Shown here one piece after another: positions 34,880 through 46,693 of a stretch of 60,000 nucleotides of DNA. How positions within the stretch are numbered: the stretch's first letter is position 1; each line of letters begins with the position of its first letter. This DNA is from Chrysomallon squamiferum. Lineage: Eukaryota; Mollusca; Gastropoda; Neomphalida; Peltospiridae. Both the position numbers and the translations under genes were made by a program. Where the stretch lies: assembly GCA_012295275.1 (NCBI GenBank), contig CM022665.1:26257446-26317445 (forward strand). The letters are read 5' to 3'. Under the pieces are notes generated by a model that saw only the letters and a list, made by a program, of their open reading frames with translations, was not told where the DNA came from and made no database searches.

Positions 34880-36150
34880 ATATCTATCTGTAGCTCTCTC
34901 TCTACACATACACACAGACACTCATAATATTATGTTATGTCTGACTCAAGACAGATATGCTTAACATTATGGTGTAATAATATTAATATGCATTTTAATC
35001 TTAAGACAATAATATCACTTTATTTTATAAATATTTCTCCCCTTTTACTTAAAACCTAAAATGAAATTTTATTTTTTGAATAAGGAAGTAAATTAACATG
35101 GGTTTTTAAGTCTATATAAACATAATATAAAATGAATGACACATGAAATTATTTTCATGTCTCATATTTTCTGACAACTGATTTTATGAGAGTACAGTTA
35201 AAATGTCAATTGCAAAATACCATCACTTTGGATAAATATCAATGTTTAATGAAATATTTTCATTAAAATGTCAACTGATGCTAATGTCTAGAAATCACAA
35301 GCAATTCATTTTTAATGTGTAACAACAGCTTTATGTAAGCAGTGTTTTAAATGTTTTACACAAAAATAAAGTTTGAATTTAAAGAAAACAAACCTTCTTT
35401 ACAAAATTTATTTAAAAAGGTGACATTTTAACTAAGTACTGTTTCAGTATTTACATTTTATTCATTGACATTTAAACTGATTGACATTTGATCACTGATA
35501 AATTGTATCTTGTCAAAGTAAGCCATCCATTTTATTGCGATGCCTACATATTCTACCTTTATGGTGACATCATAAAAGTTTTCTGTACTGTGTGAAAGCT
35601 AATGAACAACAGAACAAAACTTTAGAAAACATCAGTCTGTCACATGTTCAGACTGGGAAAAAATATGAGAATGTGCCACTGTGAGATATTTAATTCCATC
35701 ACTATCTTCTAACTACATTTGCAAAGTGTAGAGGTCATGATCAGACAATGAAGATTCTTCTTGTTTTGCTTCAAGGAATTCTAGATTTATTGTAAACAGG
35801 CTAAATTAAAGCCTCTTGTTCATACCAACACCCATGTAGTTTTGACATATACTGTGGTGTCAGAAAGTCAGAAAAATGCTCCTAACTGTGACATGTGGAA
35901 CAGCTTTCTGAAGACGTCAGTGATAAATTCTAAACATTTTGTCTTCCCAGTTTTCATCATTGACTGAATTTTTTTTTTAAATCTGTTGTGATAACTGGCT
36001 ACAAAGCTAGGTAATATTTCAGGGAAAAAATTTGCAAATTAAAAATTAAAAGTTTTTTTTTAAAAATATCTCCAGATAATGTATATTAATCCAAATATAT
36101 TTTTACTTTTTTTAAACTTTTTTAGAAATATTTTCAGGCATATTTTTTCC
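34880..36150. other. AT-rich non-coding stretch
   Basis: No gene is seen. In 35,150-35,500 variants of GACATTT and AATGTCAA recur irregularly (TTGACATTTAAACTGATTGA and similar), suggesting a badly decayed short repeat. The 35,520-35,930 part is of moderate GC without a convincing exon. Confidence 0.5.
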
Positions 36151-36154
36151 AAAC

Positions 36155-36157
<3 letters not shown>

Positions 36158-36182
<25 letters not shown>
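36158..36182. repeat. Poly(A) tract, 25 bp
   Basis: A25 followed by TTAAAATTAAAAA. No retroposon body is recognised upstream. Confidence 0.95.
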
Positions 36183-36184
<2 letters not shown>

Positions 36185-36185
<1 letters not shown>

Positions 36186-38720
36186 AAATTAAAAAATGGT
36201 AACTCAGACAGTTTTTGTCATGGAAAAAATTTAAAAAAATTTTGTTTTAAAATTTAGCTAATATTTATAAGTGACAACTGGTCTAAAGTTGTAACAAAAA
36301 TCTTCACTGTTAATCTTTTCAACCTTTATAAATTTCAGTTTATTAGTTGCTGTTAAAGTATTATGTTTGTGAGTTATAATTAAACATATTAAAATCAGTT
36401 TTATCACAGGTCTTGACCTCAGAGATGACCTTTGTTGTTTTGGCTACCAGCTTTTAGTCCAGACTACCAGATTAGATTAGACAGTGTGGTTACAAAAAAT
36501 ATATATAGCCAACATAACACCTATTTATAAAATTTCTATATATATTAATGTTGTTTGTTTTCTTTTCAATTTGAACAAGTAACAGACTGATGTTTTGCAA
36601 AGTTTGGCTCAATCTGTTATGACCTTTTAGAACTTACATAAACAAAATTAAGTCATTATAAAATGGAAAGTGTCAAACTCTATATATATTCATGAGTTTG
36701 TTGTTTTGTGGCTAAACTTCATTATTAGCAAAGATTGGTTACATTGGCAAAAGAAAAACAATCAAGTGTGTATAGGAAATGTATTTTGTAAAGGATTTTA
36801 GGTGGTTTCAAAGTATTATCAAAGGTAATATAAAATTTTAACTTTGGTAACTCTAAGACTGCAAACATTTTTTTTTAAATTATTTTTAAAAATAATAAAT
36901 TAAAGCTATAATTAATCCAAAACAGTGGTTAGCTGTATATAATGTTTTGTGTCATTTACTTAATAGAAAAAGTTTTTTTTATTTTTTATTAATTAATATG
37001 TGAGTATGAGATAGGTAACAATGGCCAACATTTTTATTACTGTAAATATTTCTTAAAGATATAGTAACTTTTGCAATTAAGAAAATAAATAATGGCAAAA
37101 CATGGTGTTCAGGGAATTTTCCATTAACATATTTCCAACAGTGAATTGTAAAACAAATATTTTTAAAAAGACTTGAATAGACTTAGAGTCCATAGTAAAA
37201 CAAATCAGCCATGGTGAATATTTTAACAATGCAGCCATCTGCACACTTTTGCCAACTGCCAAGATCGCCTTCATGTGAAAAGTGAGTATTTTCTTTACAT
37301 CATCATATTTTAATCTTGGTGAGGCATAAAAAATTAAAGTAACTTAATCCATTGCTTCATAATTGTGAAACAAAAATTAATATTGAAAGAGAGGTACCTT
37401 TTATAGTCTTTAATCAAATTATTATTATTATTATTTTTTTTGTGTGTGTTTTTTTTCTTCTTTCTTTTCTTCTTTTTTAAACGGTCGTATCTCCTTGGCC
37501 TTGACTTTGGCGATTCAGTTTTTCTAAATGTTTAGCTTTATTTAAAGATTTCAATTTTCGTCTTAAAACTGTTCTTCTTAAAAAATATCTTAAATGCTTC
37601 CCAATTTTGTTTATCACGTTCTTAAACAGATAAACACACAGCAGTTCTTTCTGGTCACTTATTTCATATTTATATAATATCATTTATATATAACCACAAG
37701 TTCTCATCCTTTTTCATCACTACTATCACTTGAAAGACTTTCCTTGCCTGAACTGCATGTCACTGGCACAAAATAAGATTAGATTCTAAATACAAATTAA
37801 TGAAATATGTTTTAGCTTCACTGTTTAGTTTTTGGGATTATTTTTTTCATAAGATTTTGTCAGTCGATCTCATATTGATATCAAACCATTTACCTCTTTC
37901 AGGCGTTATCAAATTGGCACTAACAGTCCTAGATTCACTGTCTTCTACCTTCTAGCTTATCTGTGTGTTCCAACACTGAAGCTATGAAAATCAGCTTATC
38001 GCTGCCTTCCAAACACAGTGTGAGTCCAAACTGAAGTGTTTTGTACAAGAGAAATACATGTGATTGCCAAATACGTTTTGGTTCAGACAAATGTAAAAGG
38101 TATGTAAACATTTCATAGACTAGTATATTACAGGTTTTGGAGTGTTTTTATTTATTTATTTATTTATTTCATATATTTATTTTTATTAAAGTATTTTTGT
38201 TTTATTGTTTGTGTATAGCATTATTGATATATGATTTTTTTTAGAAAAAATATGCTTGTCATTAAATGTTTTCTATTTATAACATTATGATGCATACTAT
38301 TTTATTGTTTACCATACTGCATAATTTTCATTCTCATCCCAAATTTTCTTTGGCAGATTTAAAGTAAAATACATATAAAAGATATCATCATCATTTTAAA
38401 CATCATTGTCATCATCATCATCATCACAAAATTATGATTTTTTTAGTTTGTTTCTTTAAGTCAGTTTGATTATGATTTTACAATATTCTAAGATGAAATT
38501 TATATGAGTGACTTCCACATTTTGGTAAAAGACCTTCACCATTGCTCTTTGTTTTTTTTAAATTTTTAAATAAAAACATGAAATGACATGGGATATTCCT
38601 TTATGATCAGTAACTAGAATTCTTGATTACAAAAAAGTTCATTTTATAAAAGATATAACTGAAAAACAGTTCTCGAAGAGAATTTAAATTTTCTTTCAAT
38701 TCATAAAAAGATAAAGGCTT
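36185..38720. other. AT-rich non-coding stretch
   Basis: No gene is supported. It holds (ATT)n/poly-T at 37,422-37,480, (TTTA)n at 38,145-38,169 and ATC repeats at 38,384-38,426. Two minus-strand ORFs (37,077-37,274 and 37,477-37,683) have fairly balanced composition, the second Lys/Arg-rich. On the minus strand just upstream of the second, a short frame read from a CAG (about 37,755) gives SSGKESLSSDSSDEKG then a stop, which is terminal-exon-like but too short to call. Confidence 0.45.
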
Positions 38721-38726
38721 TTTAAA

Positions 38727-38895
38727 GTTACCTTGGAGTTTTAAAATGTATTTATAATGTGTCACACAACTTGTTTTATAATTTTCTAACAAAGAATTTA
38801 ATCTTTGGTTACCTTGAAGTTTTAAAATATATTTACAACATGTGACACAATTTTTTTTTTTTTTTTTTTTTTTCTAATTTTCTAACAAATAATAT
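38727..38895. repeat. 81-bp direct duplication with poly(T) growth in copy 2
   Basis: GTTACCTTGGAGTTTTAAAA begins copy 1 at 38727 and GTTACCTTGAAGTTTTAAAA begins copy 2 at 38808. Both continue through a TATTTAYAAYRTGTSACACA block to ATTTTCTAACAAA. In copy 2 the short TTGTTTTAT segment has become a T run of about 23 bp (38,851-38,873). Confidence 0.9.
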
Positions 38896-38899
38896 GCTT

Positions 38900-39250
38900 C
38901 AAGCAGGTGTTGTAATAAATAACGATCCACTTCCTGACACCTATTACAGTAATATGTCTTAATTAGTACTCTTTAATTTGCTCTGATTTGAAGAGTTTAT
39001 GACCCAGGTCAGCAGTGATGTAGGTACTGAACCCTGTGTTGAAGATACCTTTAACATGGTGCAGTGTGCTAATGATGTTTGTCAGAGGGCTGCTTCACAT
39101 TATTTACTCATTGTGTCATAGATAGCTCACTAAAGAGAAATTCCAACACTTGATAAACACACAGGGTTGAAGCACATGTGTGAAATATATGCCCAAGGTG
39201 TGAAAGTTCAGAGGATCAAATCATGCTAGAGACTCCATTGTGTTATATGT
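38900..39250. promoter_or_regulatory. Candidate conserved non-coding island
   Basis: Moderate-GC, high-complexity segment containing ATGACCCAGGTCAGCAGTGA, in which the TGACC…GGTCA arms form a nuclear-receptor-like inverted half-site pair. Further on are CAGTGTGCTAATGATG and GTGTCATAG. No exon is supported. Confidence 0.22.
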
Positions 39251-39324
39251 TTTTTGAAACCTATCTGTGACTGTGAAAATTAATTGTTTAATAAAAAAAA
39301 ATATTTCTTCCTACACTTTGAAGT

Positions 39325-39465
39325 AGATTATAGTTTATATTATTAATTTATTATGATGAATTATATTTGTTATCATCAATTTACTATAATAGATTATAAT
39401 TTTTATCATAAAATGATTGTGATGGATTATAATTTGTACCATTAATTTATTATGGATAATAATTC
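39325..39465. repeat. ~34-bp degenerate tandem array, 4 units
   Basis: The unit is GATTATAATTTGTATCATTA followed by ATTTATTATGATG. Four copies occur with substitutions. Confidence 0.85.
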
Positions 39466-39831
39466 ACATGCAATACAACCAATAGATAGCTGTTTAATTA
39501 AAATGTACTCTTTTCAGTGAAAGAATTAATATTGATATATTAAATCCCAAATTTTGAATGATTAAAAAATATGTTTTCTAATGGCAGAACCTGCATTGCT
39601 TGTAAAATTATGTTTTTCTTTAGTATTTTCTTTGCTATTTATATGCTTATACACAAAATAATAATGAAAAAAAAAAAAACATTTCTAGAAAACTTTAATA
39701 TCTTACTTTTTAATATTATTGTACCTAATTTAAACATTAAATTTTTATGTATGATACTGATTAGTTCACTAAGTTTAAAATGTTTCTTTTTCATAAACCT
39801 GATAACTTTTATTTCATCTGGATATAAAAAA

Positions 39832-39833
<2 letters not shown>

Positions 39834-39870
<37 letters not shown>
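39834..39870. repeat. Poly(T) tract, 37 bp
   Basis: The longest pure homopolymer in the window. It encodes the poly-Phe part of a spurious 112-codon ORF (39,571-39,909). Confidence 0.97.
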
Positions 39871-39873
<3 letters not shown>

Positions 39874-40087
39874 TGTTCTTTTTTAATATCTTCACAATTT
39901 TATGGCTAGTATTTTTGAAACCCACAAATAAGAAGAAGAGGTTAACTTGTAAAGTTTGTTTTCTTTGAGTGCTTAGGAATTTGGTTTATTTTCTTTAGCT
40001 ACAGGACAGCATATCAACATAAAAATGCACAAACAGATAATGTCTGCCTGGCCAATGGTTCAGGATAGCAAAATTCTTAATACACCA

Positions 40088-41104
40088 CTGTTAGTCCATG
40101 ATCTGCATACAGCTATGACTGTTAGTTCATGATCTGCATACAGCTATGACTATTAGTTCATGATCTGCATTCAGCTATGACTATTAGTTCATGCTATGCA
40201 AATAACTATGGGTCTTAATCCTTGATCTGCATAAAGCTATGACTGTTAGTCCATGCTATGCAAATAACTATGGGTCTTAATCCTTGATCTGCATAAAACT
40301 ATGACTGTTTGCAAATAAGTATGGGTCTTAATCCTTGATCTGCATAAAGCTATGACTGTTAGTCCATGCTATGCAAATAACTATGGGTCTTAATCCTTGA
40401 TCTGCATAAAACTATGACTGTTTGCAAATAAGTATGGGTCTTAATCCTTGATCTGCATAAAGCTATGACTGTTAGTCCATGCTATGCAAATAACTATGGG
40501 TCTTAATCCTTGATCTGCATAAAACTATGACTGTTTGCAAATAAGTATGGGTCTTAATCCTTGATCTGCATAAAGCTATGACTATTAGTCCATGCTATGC
40601 AAATAACTATGGGTCTTAATCCTTGATCTGCATAAAACTATGACTGTTTGCAAATAAGTATGGGTCTTAATCCTTGATCTGCATAAAGCTATGACTATTA
40701 GTCCATGCTATGCAAATAACTATGGGTCTTAATCCTTGATCTGCATAAAACTATGACTGTTTGCAAATAAGTATGGGTCTTAATCCTTGATCTGCATAAA
40801 GCTATGACTGTTAGTCCATGCTATGCAAATAAGTATGGGTCTTAATCCTTGATCTGCATAAAGCTATGACTGTTAGTCCATCCATGGGTCTTAATCCTTG
40901 ATCTGCATAAAGCTATGACTGTTAGTCCATGCTATGCAAATAAGTATGGGTCTTAATCCTTGATCTGCATAAAGCTATGACTGTTAGTCCATGCTATGCA
41001 AATAAGTATGGGTCTTAATCCTTGATCTGCATAAAGCTATGACTGTTAGTCGATGGTCTCAACACAGCTATGACTGTCAGTCCATGACCTACACACAGAT
41101 ATGA
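40088..41104. repeat. Nested minisatellite: 31-bp, 62-bp and 113-bp units
   Basis: Both edges consist of 31-bp units (40088, 40119 and 40150; and 41043, 41074), for example CTGTTAGTTCATGATCTGCA plus TACAGCTATGA. Next inward are 62-bp units (40181-40242, 40808-40869, 40919-40980, 40981-41042) in which one half has become ATGCTATGCAAATAACTATG plus GGTCTTAATC. The centre is five head-to-tail 113-bp units starting at 40243, 40356, 40469, 40582 and 40695, each a 62-bp unit plus a 51-bp shortened one (CTGTTTGCAAATAAGTATGG and so on). A 49-bp variant sits at 40870-40918. Neighbouring 113-bp units are almost identical. As 113 is not a multiple of three, it is not coding. Confidence 0.97.
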
Positions 41105-41262
41105 ATGTGTAATACAGAAGCTTCCCTTTGACTGTTGTGTATTTTCATAAAATCTGTTTATTTTGGCAGTGTTTTTGTTTGCCTCTCTTTTAAGCCATGT
41201 CTTGCTAGGTTTTCACCCAAATTGCCAGTATTTTGTAATCTGACAGTCCTCTCTCTTAACAG

Positions 41263-41379
41263 ATGGAGACCCTCTCATCAGGACACCCCGCAAAAGGAGA
41301 TTTTGTTTATAATAGTTCTGCTATTTCCAACATAATGTTTTCCACTGGCAAGAATATCCTTAAAATTCAGATTATGTAA
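41263..41379 (+). CDS. Candidate terminal exon after a strong acceptor
   Basis: CAGTCCTCTCTCTTAACAG (AG at 41261-41262) is one of the best acceptor-like sites in the window, and the 45 bases after it are unusually GC-rich. Two frames are of interest. One starts at an ATG directly after the AG and runs 38 codons (METLSSGHPAKGDFVYNSSA and on) to a TAA at 41377-41379. The other, entered in phase 1, reads GDPLIRTPRKRRFCL and stops at 41312, giving a basic C-terminus. No donor follows. It sits 158 bp after the 113-bp minisatellite array. I recognise no family and cannot choose the frame. Confidence 0.28.
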   Translation: METLSSGHPAKGDFVYNSSAISNIMFSTGKNILKIQIM

Positions 41380-42079
41380 AAAAACAACAAACAAGAAATA
41401 ACAAAAAAATATCTTTTTTTGGTGAGGATTGAATAAACATAGATGTAAAGGCTGGTAATACTAGAGGTTAGTTATGAATATTTTTAAAAGAAAATATAGA
41501 ATGTTCAAAATTTAACTAAAATATATTCAAATAAAAAACTTGATAGGATAAAAGTAAATTTTTGTTTCTTAGTTTTAAAAAACTTGATACACATTAACAT
41601 ATACATGCATAATTTCATATGTATGTATCTATGTATCTTTGTATCTGATGTGATGTGAACCATTTTAAAAAAGGAAAAGTAGTACATTTTTTATTTTTTT
41701 TATTTGTTTATTATTATCTACATGGTCTTTAAATAATACTTAATTTCTCTCCGATACACATACAATTATTTTTTCAACTGTATTTTATAACACACCTTCT
41801 TTGCAAAAGACATATTACTGTTTTTTCAAAGCTGAATGTTAGTGACATTATGGGATGTGTTTGTAACTATTTGATGAGCACTACTGAAGCAGGAATAGAC
41901 TTTTGTTGTTTATATGAGTGACTTCTGACATTTCTAACAACATTCCATACATACAAGAACAGGCCAAATGCATCAGTGATGAGCATTTTTCTGTTTAAAC
42001 AGGATACAAGGACTTTTTTTATTTTTTGATCAAGAAACACATATGCTGTAAGCACCTCCTGTGTTCCATGTGGAAGTAA

Positions 42080-42640
42080 TTATTATTTTGTATTGTATGA
42101 AATCATGTAAAATATTTTTGTTTTGTAGTGTATAAAATTAAAATTAAAATTCTAGTAACATATTTTTAGATTTATATAAAAATCAGAAATCTATAAAATA
42201 CTTATTGTAGTGTAGAAAAAACAAAAACAATTAGTGACATCCTTTTTGTATTGTAAAAAATCAGAAATAAGTCACATGTATTTTGAATTGTACAAAAGCA
42301 AAGCAGTAAAATCCCTTTTTGTATTGTGTAAAATCATAAGCTCATAACAAACCTTTTATCTGTAGAAAATGTTATTATGCTGTGTAACAACAGGAATTTT
42401 TTCGTTGTTTTTTTTAGTTTGTTTTTATCTTAATAATAAATCTATAATATGCTTTTTGTGTTGTATAAAATTAGGAAAATTAATCTTTTGTGTTTTATAA
42501 GAAACAAAAACAACAAAAAACCTTCACAAGAACTTATAAATAGTGTAATTCTATAATTTATTCATTTAGAAAATCATAAAAGAGCTTGTACAGTACTAAA
42601 CTGTAGAATATTTAGTTTTATAGACTGTGTGAAATTACAT
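42080..42640. repeat. Highly degenerate ~55-bp tandem array
   Basis: The motif TTTTTGTATTGTATAAAATC recurs with changes at about 42,112, 42,200, 42,245, 42,317, 42,455 and 42,495, separated by CAGAAATAAGTCACA-like or GTAACATA-like sequence. Spacing is irregular and units are strongly diverged. Confidence 0.65.
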
Positions 42641-42649
42641 ATTTTATAG

Positions 42650-44180
42650 TGCTTTTTCATTGAAAAGATGTATAAATTTAGCTTACAAAGACCTTCTAAG
42701 TTTTCAAAACATTAACTGTCATTAATTTATTGTATCTGGTATTGAAACTGTAACAAAGGAAAAAAAAAAAGAAATTATTTTTAGCTCTTAATTAAATAAT
42801 GAAAATATTTTGTAATAAAAACAACTGTTTCTTAATGACGCCATATTACTTTTGGAATTCTTTAGAGCTTTGATAACTTATCGTTATGTAATTAGGGTGC
42901 TAATTAAATACTTTGTTAGTAGCTGATATTATTTAAATCCTTAAACATTAAAAGCCCGAATTAGTAACCCTCATTAACTGATTCAATCAAAAAAGTGATA
43001 AATAATTATGGCACACATTTTGTTTTATCATTAACTCTTTCCATTTTAGTTCTTAAAATGTCTAAAACTTTGATGTTTTACTTGCTCCTAGGTCATCTAA
43101 ATATTCTTTAATATACATGTCATTTTTACTCTACGATGTTATCATATACAAAGAAATATAAATAAAAACTCATTAAGTGTGGTGTAGTAAGTAAAAACAC
43201 ATTCCCATTAAACTTTAATTAAACTGATGGAGACTATCTTTAATTTCTGTTTTAGTAAATGTCACCCAACAATGAAACTACCTAAGTTTTGATGTCTCAA
43301 CATCCTTTTAATCTTTATATTTAGTTGTACATCACAATTATGATAATTATTCATTCATTTTTATGTTAAAATTTATTAAGAAAATAATCTACAGACATCC
43401 TTTAAAATTTTATCTTTACAGAGTGATAAATCAGTTTTTATTAACTGTTTCTTTAAGGATGAAATTACAATATTATTAAGGAAAATCTTATTTTAGACAT
43501 ATTGTTTAAAAATATCTATTGGTTATTTTTGAAGAGTGAAGTTAAATCTGTGAATATAAAGCTTTCAGCTGATTTAAAGAAGTTTTGGAAATTTAATAAT
43601 GATAATTAAATAAAAGTAAATAGAAAATTAAATTTAAAAAATTAGTTTTTATTCATTATATTTATTATTTCTCTGTGTACAATTTTTTTATATTTTTAAA
43701 TATATTTTTTATAAAGAATGCATCTGTTAATCACCTCCACTGCAATAATAAAATAAATGTATCTGTATTCATATATTTAGAAAACTTATCTTTTAGCAGA
43801 TTTTAATAGCAGATTTTAAAAGAAAAACACGCTTGCAAAAACTACAATTAAAAACTCTGTATATTTCTTTTGGCAGCCATCATGATTTAATTTATATGTA
43901 GAGTATTTTAAATTAATATTTAATGTAAAAAAATTAAAATTAAATAAAATACAAAACATCCTTTGAAAAATATTTTCCTCCTCCTCCTTTTTTTTTTAAA
44001 ACGTTTTCTTTGAGATATCCATAACTATTTTTTTTATCCCAACACTGCATACACCATTTTCAAAACATAAAATATTTTTATTTCTCTATATCTGATTATG
44101 AAAATGTCTAATGTTACAATATTTGAAAAGTGTCAACATAATCTGAAGATTTTCTCATGATTAAAAATCATATCTGGCTG
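42650..44180. other. AT-rich non-coding stretch
   Basis: Very AT-rich. No gene, exon-like segment or clear tandem repeat is seen. Confidence 0.6.
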
Positions 44181-44310
44181 CCATGTTTTCCTTTCATGTG
44201 TTACGCTGACATTCTACACTCCAGCGAGGATTTGGTGTGTATCAGTTCGAATGCTTGAGTAATTTGTTCCGTCTCTCTGGATTTCCACATCACTGCATTT
44301 TGTTATCAGA
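44180..44310. promoter_or_regulatory. Candidate conserved non-coding island
   Basis: A local rise in GC with four CpGs (GTTACGCTGAC, CCAGCGAGG, AGTTCGAATGC, TTCCGTCTC) between very AT-rich flanks. AGTTCGAATGC resembles a tRNA B box, but no tRNA fold or A box is seen upstream. Confidence 0.22.
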
Positions 44311-44499
44311 TATTCTGATCCCAAATGTTTCTCAGTATCCAAGCTTATGAGGTTAAAAAAATAATAATAACAAGATAAATCATATTTTACACACAGTAAT
44401 TATTATGTGCAAATATTCCACTTCAGTAAGGTCTTATATAAGAAATTGTACTACTGGGAAAACTGACAAAGTAAAAAAATGTTTCCTGTATAGGAGAAT

Positions 44500-44678
44500 G
44501 TTTGTTCTTCATGTATGCGTGAACATATCTGCATGTATATACAGATGTTCATGTTAATGCATATGCCTTTGTTCTTTGTATGTATATGTGCTTATGAAAG
44601 CATATGTATGTGTTTGTCTGTTTATGAATCCATGTGTAATATGTTAGTATGTGTTAATGTATGTTGATGTTTGTAGTA

Positions 44679-44721
<43 letters not shown>

Positions 44722-44825
44722 ATTTGTATATTTAAATATATCTATATTTGTTTCTATGTGTGTCTTTATGCATGTGTGCTTTTGTGTATATTTAAATATA
44801 TGTATATTTGTGCATGTTTGTTTGT
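44500..44825. repeat. TATG/TG-rich low complexity with (TG)18
   Basis: Imperfect TATGTGT/GCATATG motifs flank a pure TG run at 44683-44719. Two ATATTTAAATATAT blocks lie downstream, about 50 bp apart. Overlapping Cys/Val and His/Thr-rich ORFs are repeat-encoded. Confidence 0.92.
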
Positions 44826-45120
44826 ACATGGTATCTTCTTGTCAAGGATGTTTCCACAATATTTTAAAGTAGGAACAAAATATGGAATGTCTCAACAACT
44901 TTTTAGATGAAAAATAAATACTTAATAAAAAATTATAAATAGATTAAAAACACAAAACATCAAATCTTTGTCCGGTATCAGACCAATCAATAATTTTCAA
45001 GCCAGTTTTCATAACAATGAAATTAACAGGAACAGTCTGATACTTGTATCATATCTTTCGAATCATACAGTCAAAATTATGTGTATGTTTATCTGTATGG
45101 TCTCTGTGTATATTGTATAT

Positions 45121-45124
<4 letters not shown>

Positions 45125-45154
<30 letters not shown>
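45125..45154. repeat. (TG)n microsatellite
   Basis: A TG run flanked by TATATA. Confidence 0.95.
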
Positions 45155-45158
<4 letters not shown>

Positions 45159-45889
45159 GTATATATGTGTGCATTTTATTTTAATTTGCACATATTAGTC
45201 TGGTATATACAGTGCAGTACACGTTTCCATATTCAGTATCAAACTGTTATTGATTTATGAGCACATTTATATGACTTCTATTGATACATTAGGGATCACA
45301 TCTGTTTATTTAATAAAAACAGTACTTAAATAAATGCTCCTCTGACAGTTCCTAATAGCTTATTCACTTTTAGTTGACAGAACACAGAATTTTCATTACA
45401 AATTCCCTTGCTTTTCATGCCTCTCATAAAATTTTGATTATGAATCTTTAATCTGATAATTTATTATTTACAAACCACACAAACCCTTTGTTAAAATATT
45501 ATTTAAATAGACTTTGCAGAGGAACTGGGCTTGCCTAGTAGCTGGCTTGCCTCTTGGGTACTGCTGGAGTATTTCCTATACTGACAATACTCCATAACGT
45601 GTGAACCAAAATCTGCAGTTTTATTATGAAAAATAAAATAACAAATACTACTGATAACTAGGTATGAAACCAAAAGAAACATAGGGGGAAAAAATGAAAG
45701 AATAAAAAATTAATTAAAAAAGAAAGACTGAAAGAAAGAAAAAAGGAAAGAATGAATATTTGATGAACAACATATTTTAATATTAATGGCACTAACTTTC
45801 AAACATATTGTTTTTGTGTAATAATGATACAAGAAAGGAAACCTGCACCATATAGTCCATGTGCAGTTCTTACTGATTAGCAGCAAATT

Positions 45890-46125
45890 ATTCTTTATAT
45901 ATACCTTCCCATGAATAGGTGCAAATCATATAACAAATAAATGAATGAATATTTTATAATAACACCTTAAGACATTTCATTTATACCTTCCCATAGATAG
46001 GCATGTAATATGACAGTGAATACACCTTAATAGATTTTTTTTTTTTACCTTCACATTGACAGGAATGTGTATTTGACAACTACAAAAATTTAACATTTTA
46101 TTTATACCTTCTGGACTGTAAAAAA
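45890..46125. repeat. Degenerate 60-80-bp tandem array, 4 units
   Basis: The anchor TTTATACCTTCCCAT followed by RGATAGGYATG recurs at about 45902, 45984, 46046 and 46105. Intervening sequence keeps ACACCTTAAGACATTTCAT-like blocks. Confidence 0.8.
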
Positions 46126-46399
46126 AGGAAAAAGTTAAAAAAAAAAAAGAAAACATTAATTACCATACAGCATATTAAGCAATATAATGAAATGTTACCA
46201 AATGAAATATCGTCTTTTTTTTTTTATCTCTCTCTTTCTGTGGCTTTCATTACTTAGATAATTACACAAGCTCTGTTATCAGGCTATGTTCAAAAAGCTT
46301 ACAAAACACGAAAGAAAAAAAAAGAAGAAGAAGAAGAAATGAAAGAATAAAGATTTTATGTCTACTGCTTATCATTAAAGAAAAAAAATATACTTGGCA

Positions 46400-46600
46400 T
46401 CTTCAGAATGCCATCTGTTTTTATTAGGCATGTCTGACAGTATCAGGTTTCTGTGAGTGTACAGTTTAATGCAGTGCGTGTTTGTAAAACGCCATTTCTG
46501 TCATGTTTCGTTTAACTCCTACCTTCACTAACCTATGTTCTATTGCTCATAATTAGCCAAATCTTGCAGAAAATACACAACAGATGATGTATGTTACACA
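46400..46600. promoter_or_regulatory. Candidate conserved non-coding island
   Basis: Moderate-GC, high-complexity segment with CpGs (CAGTGCGTGTTTG, AAACGCCATTTC, TTTCGTTTAAC). It is preceded by TTACTTAGATAATTACAC (a homeodomain-like core). No exon is supported. Confidence 0.2.
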
Positions 46601-46693
46601 GACTGAACATTCTCATTGCACTGCTGGGTGTGAAAAAAAAAAATAATACCTACCAAGTACTTCATTATCTCCATGTTATATTAATCTGAAGAT

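Noticed and set aside
37477-37755. Minus-strand coding exon(s)
   Set aside because: The 68-codon Lys/Arg-rich ORF has an in-frame stop immediately before its ATG. The SSGKESLSSDSSDEKG reading before it is only about 16 codons and the acceptor is weak.
39571-39909. 112-codon + ORF with hydrophobic segments
   Set aside because: Phe/Ile/Leu-rich because of AT-rich DNA and a 37-bp poly-T. No start context or homology recognised.
40088-41104. CRISPR-like array
   Set aside because: Units are contiguous direct repeats without unique spacers, units vary in length by deletion, and the DNA is eukaryotic.
44240-44260. AGTTCGAATGC as a tRNA B box
   Set aside because: No A box, acceptor stem or terminator T run at tRNA distance.
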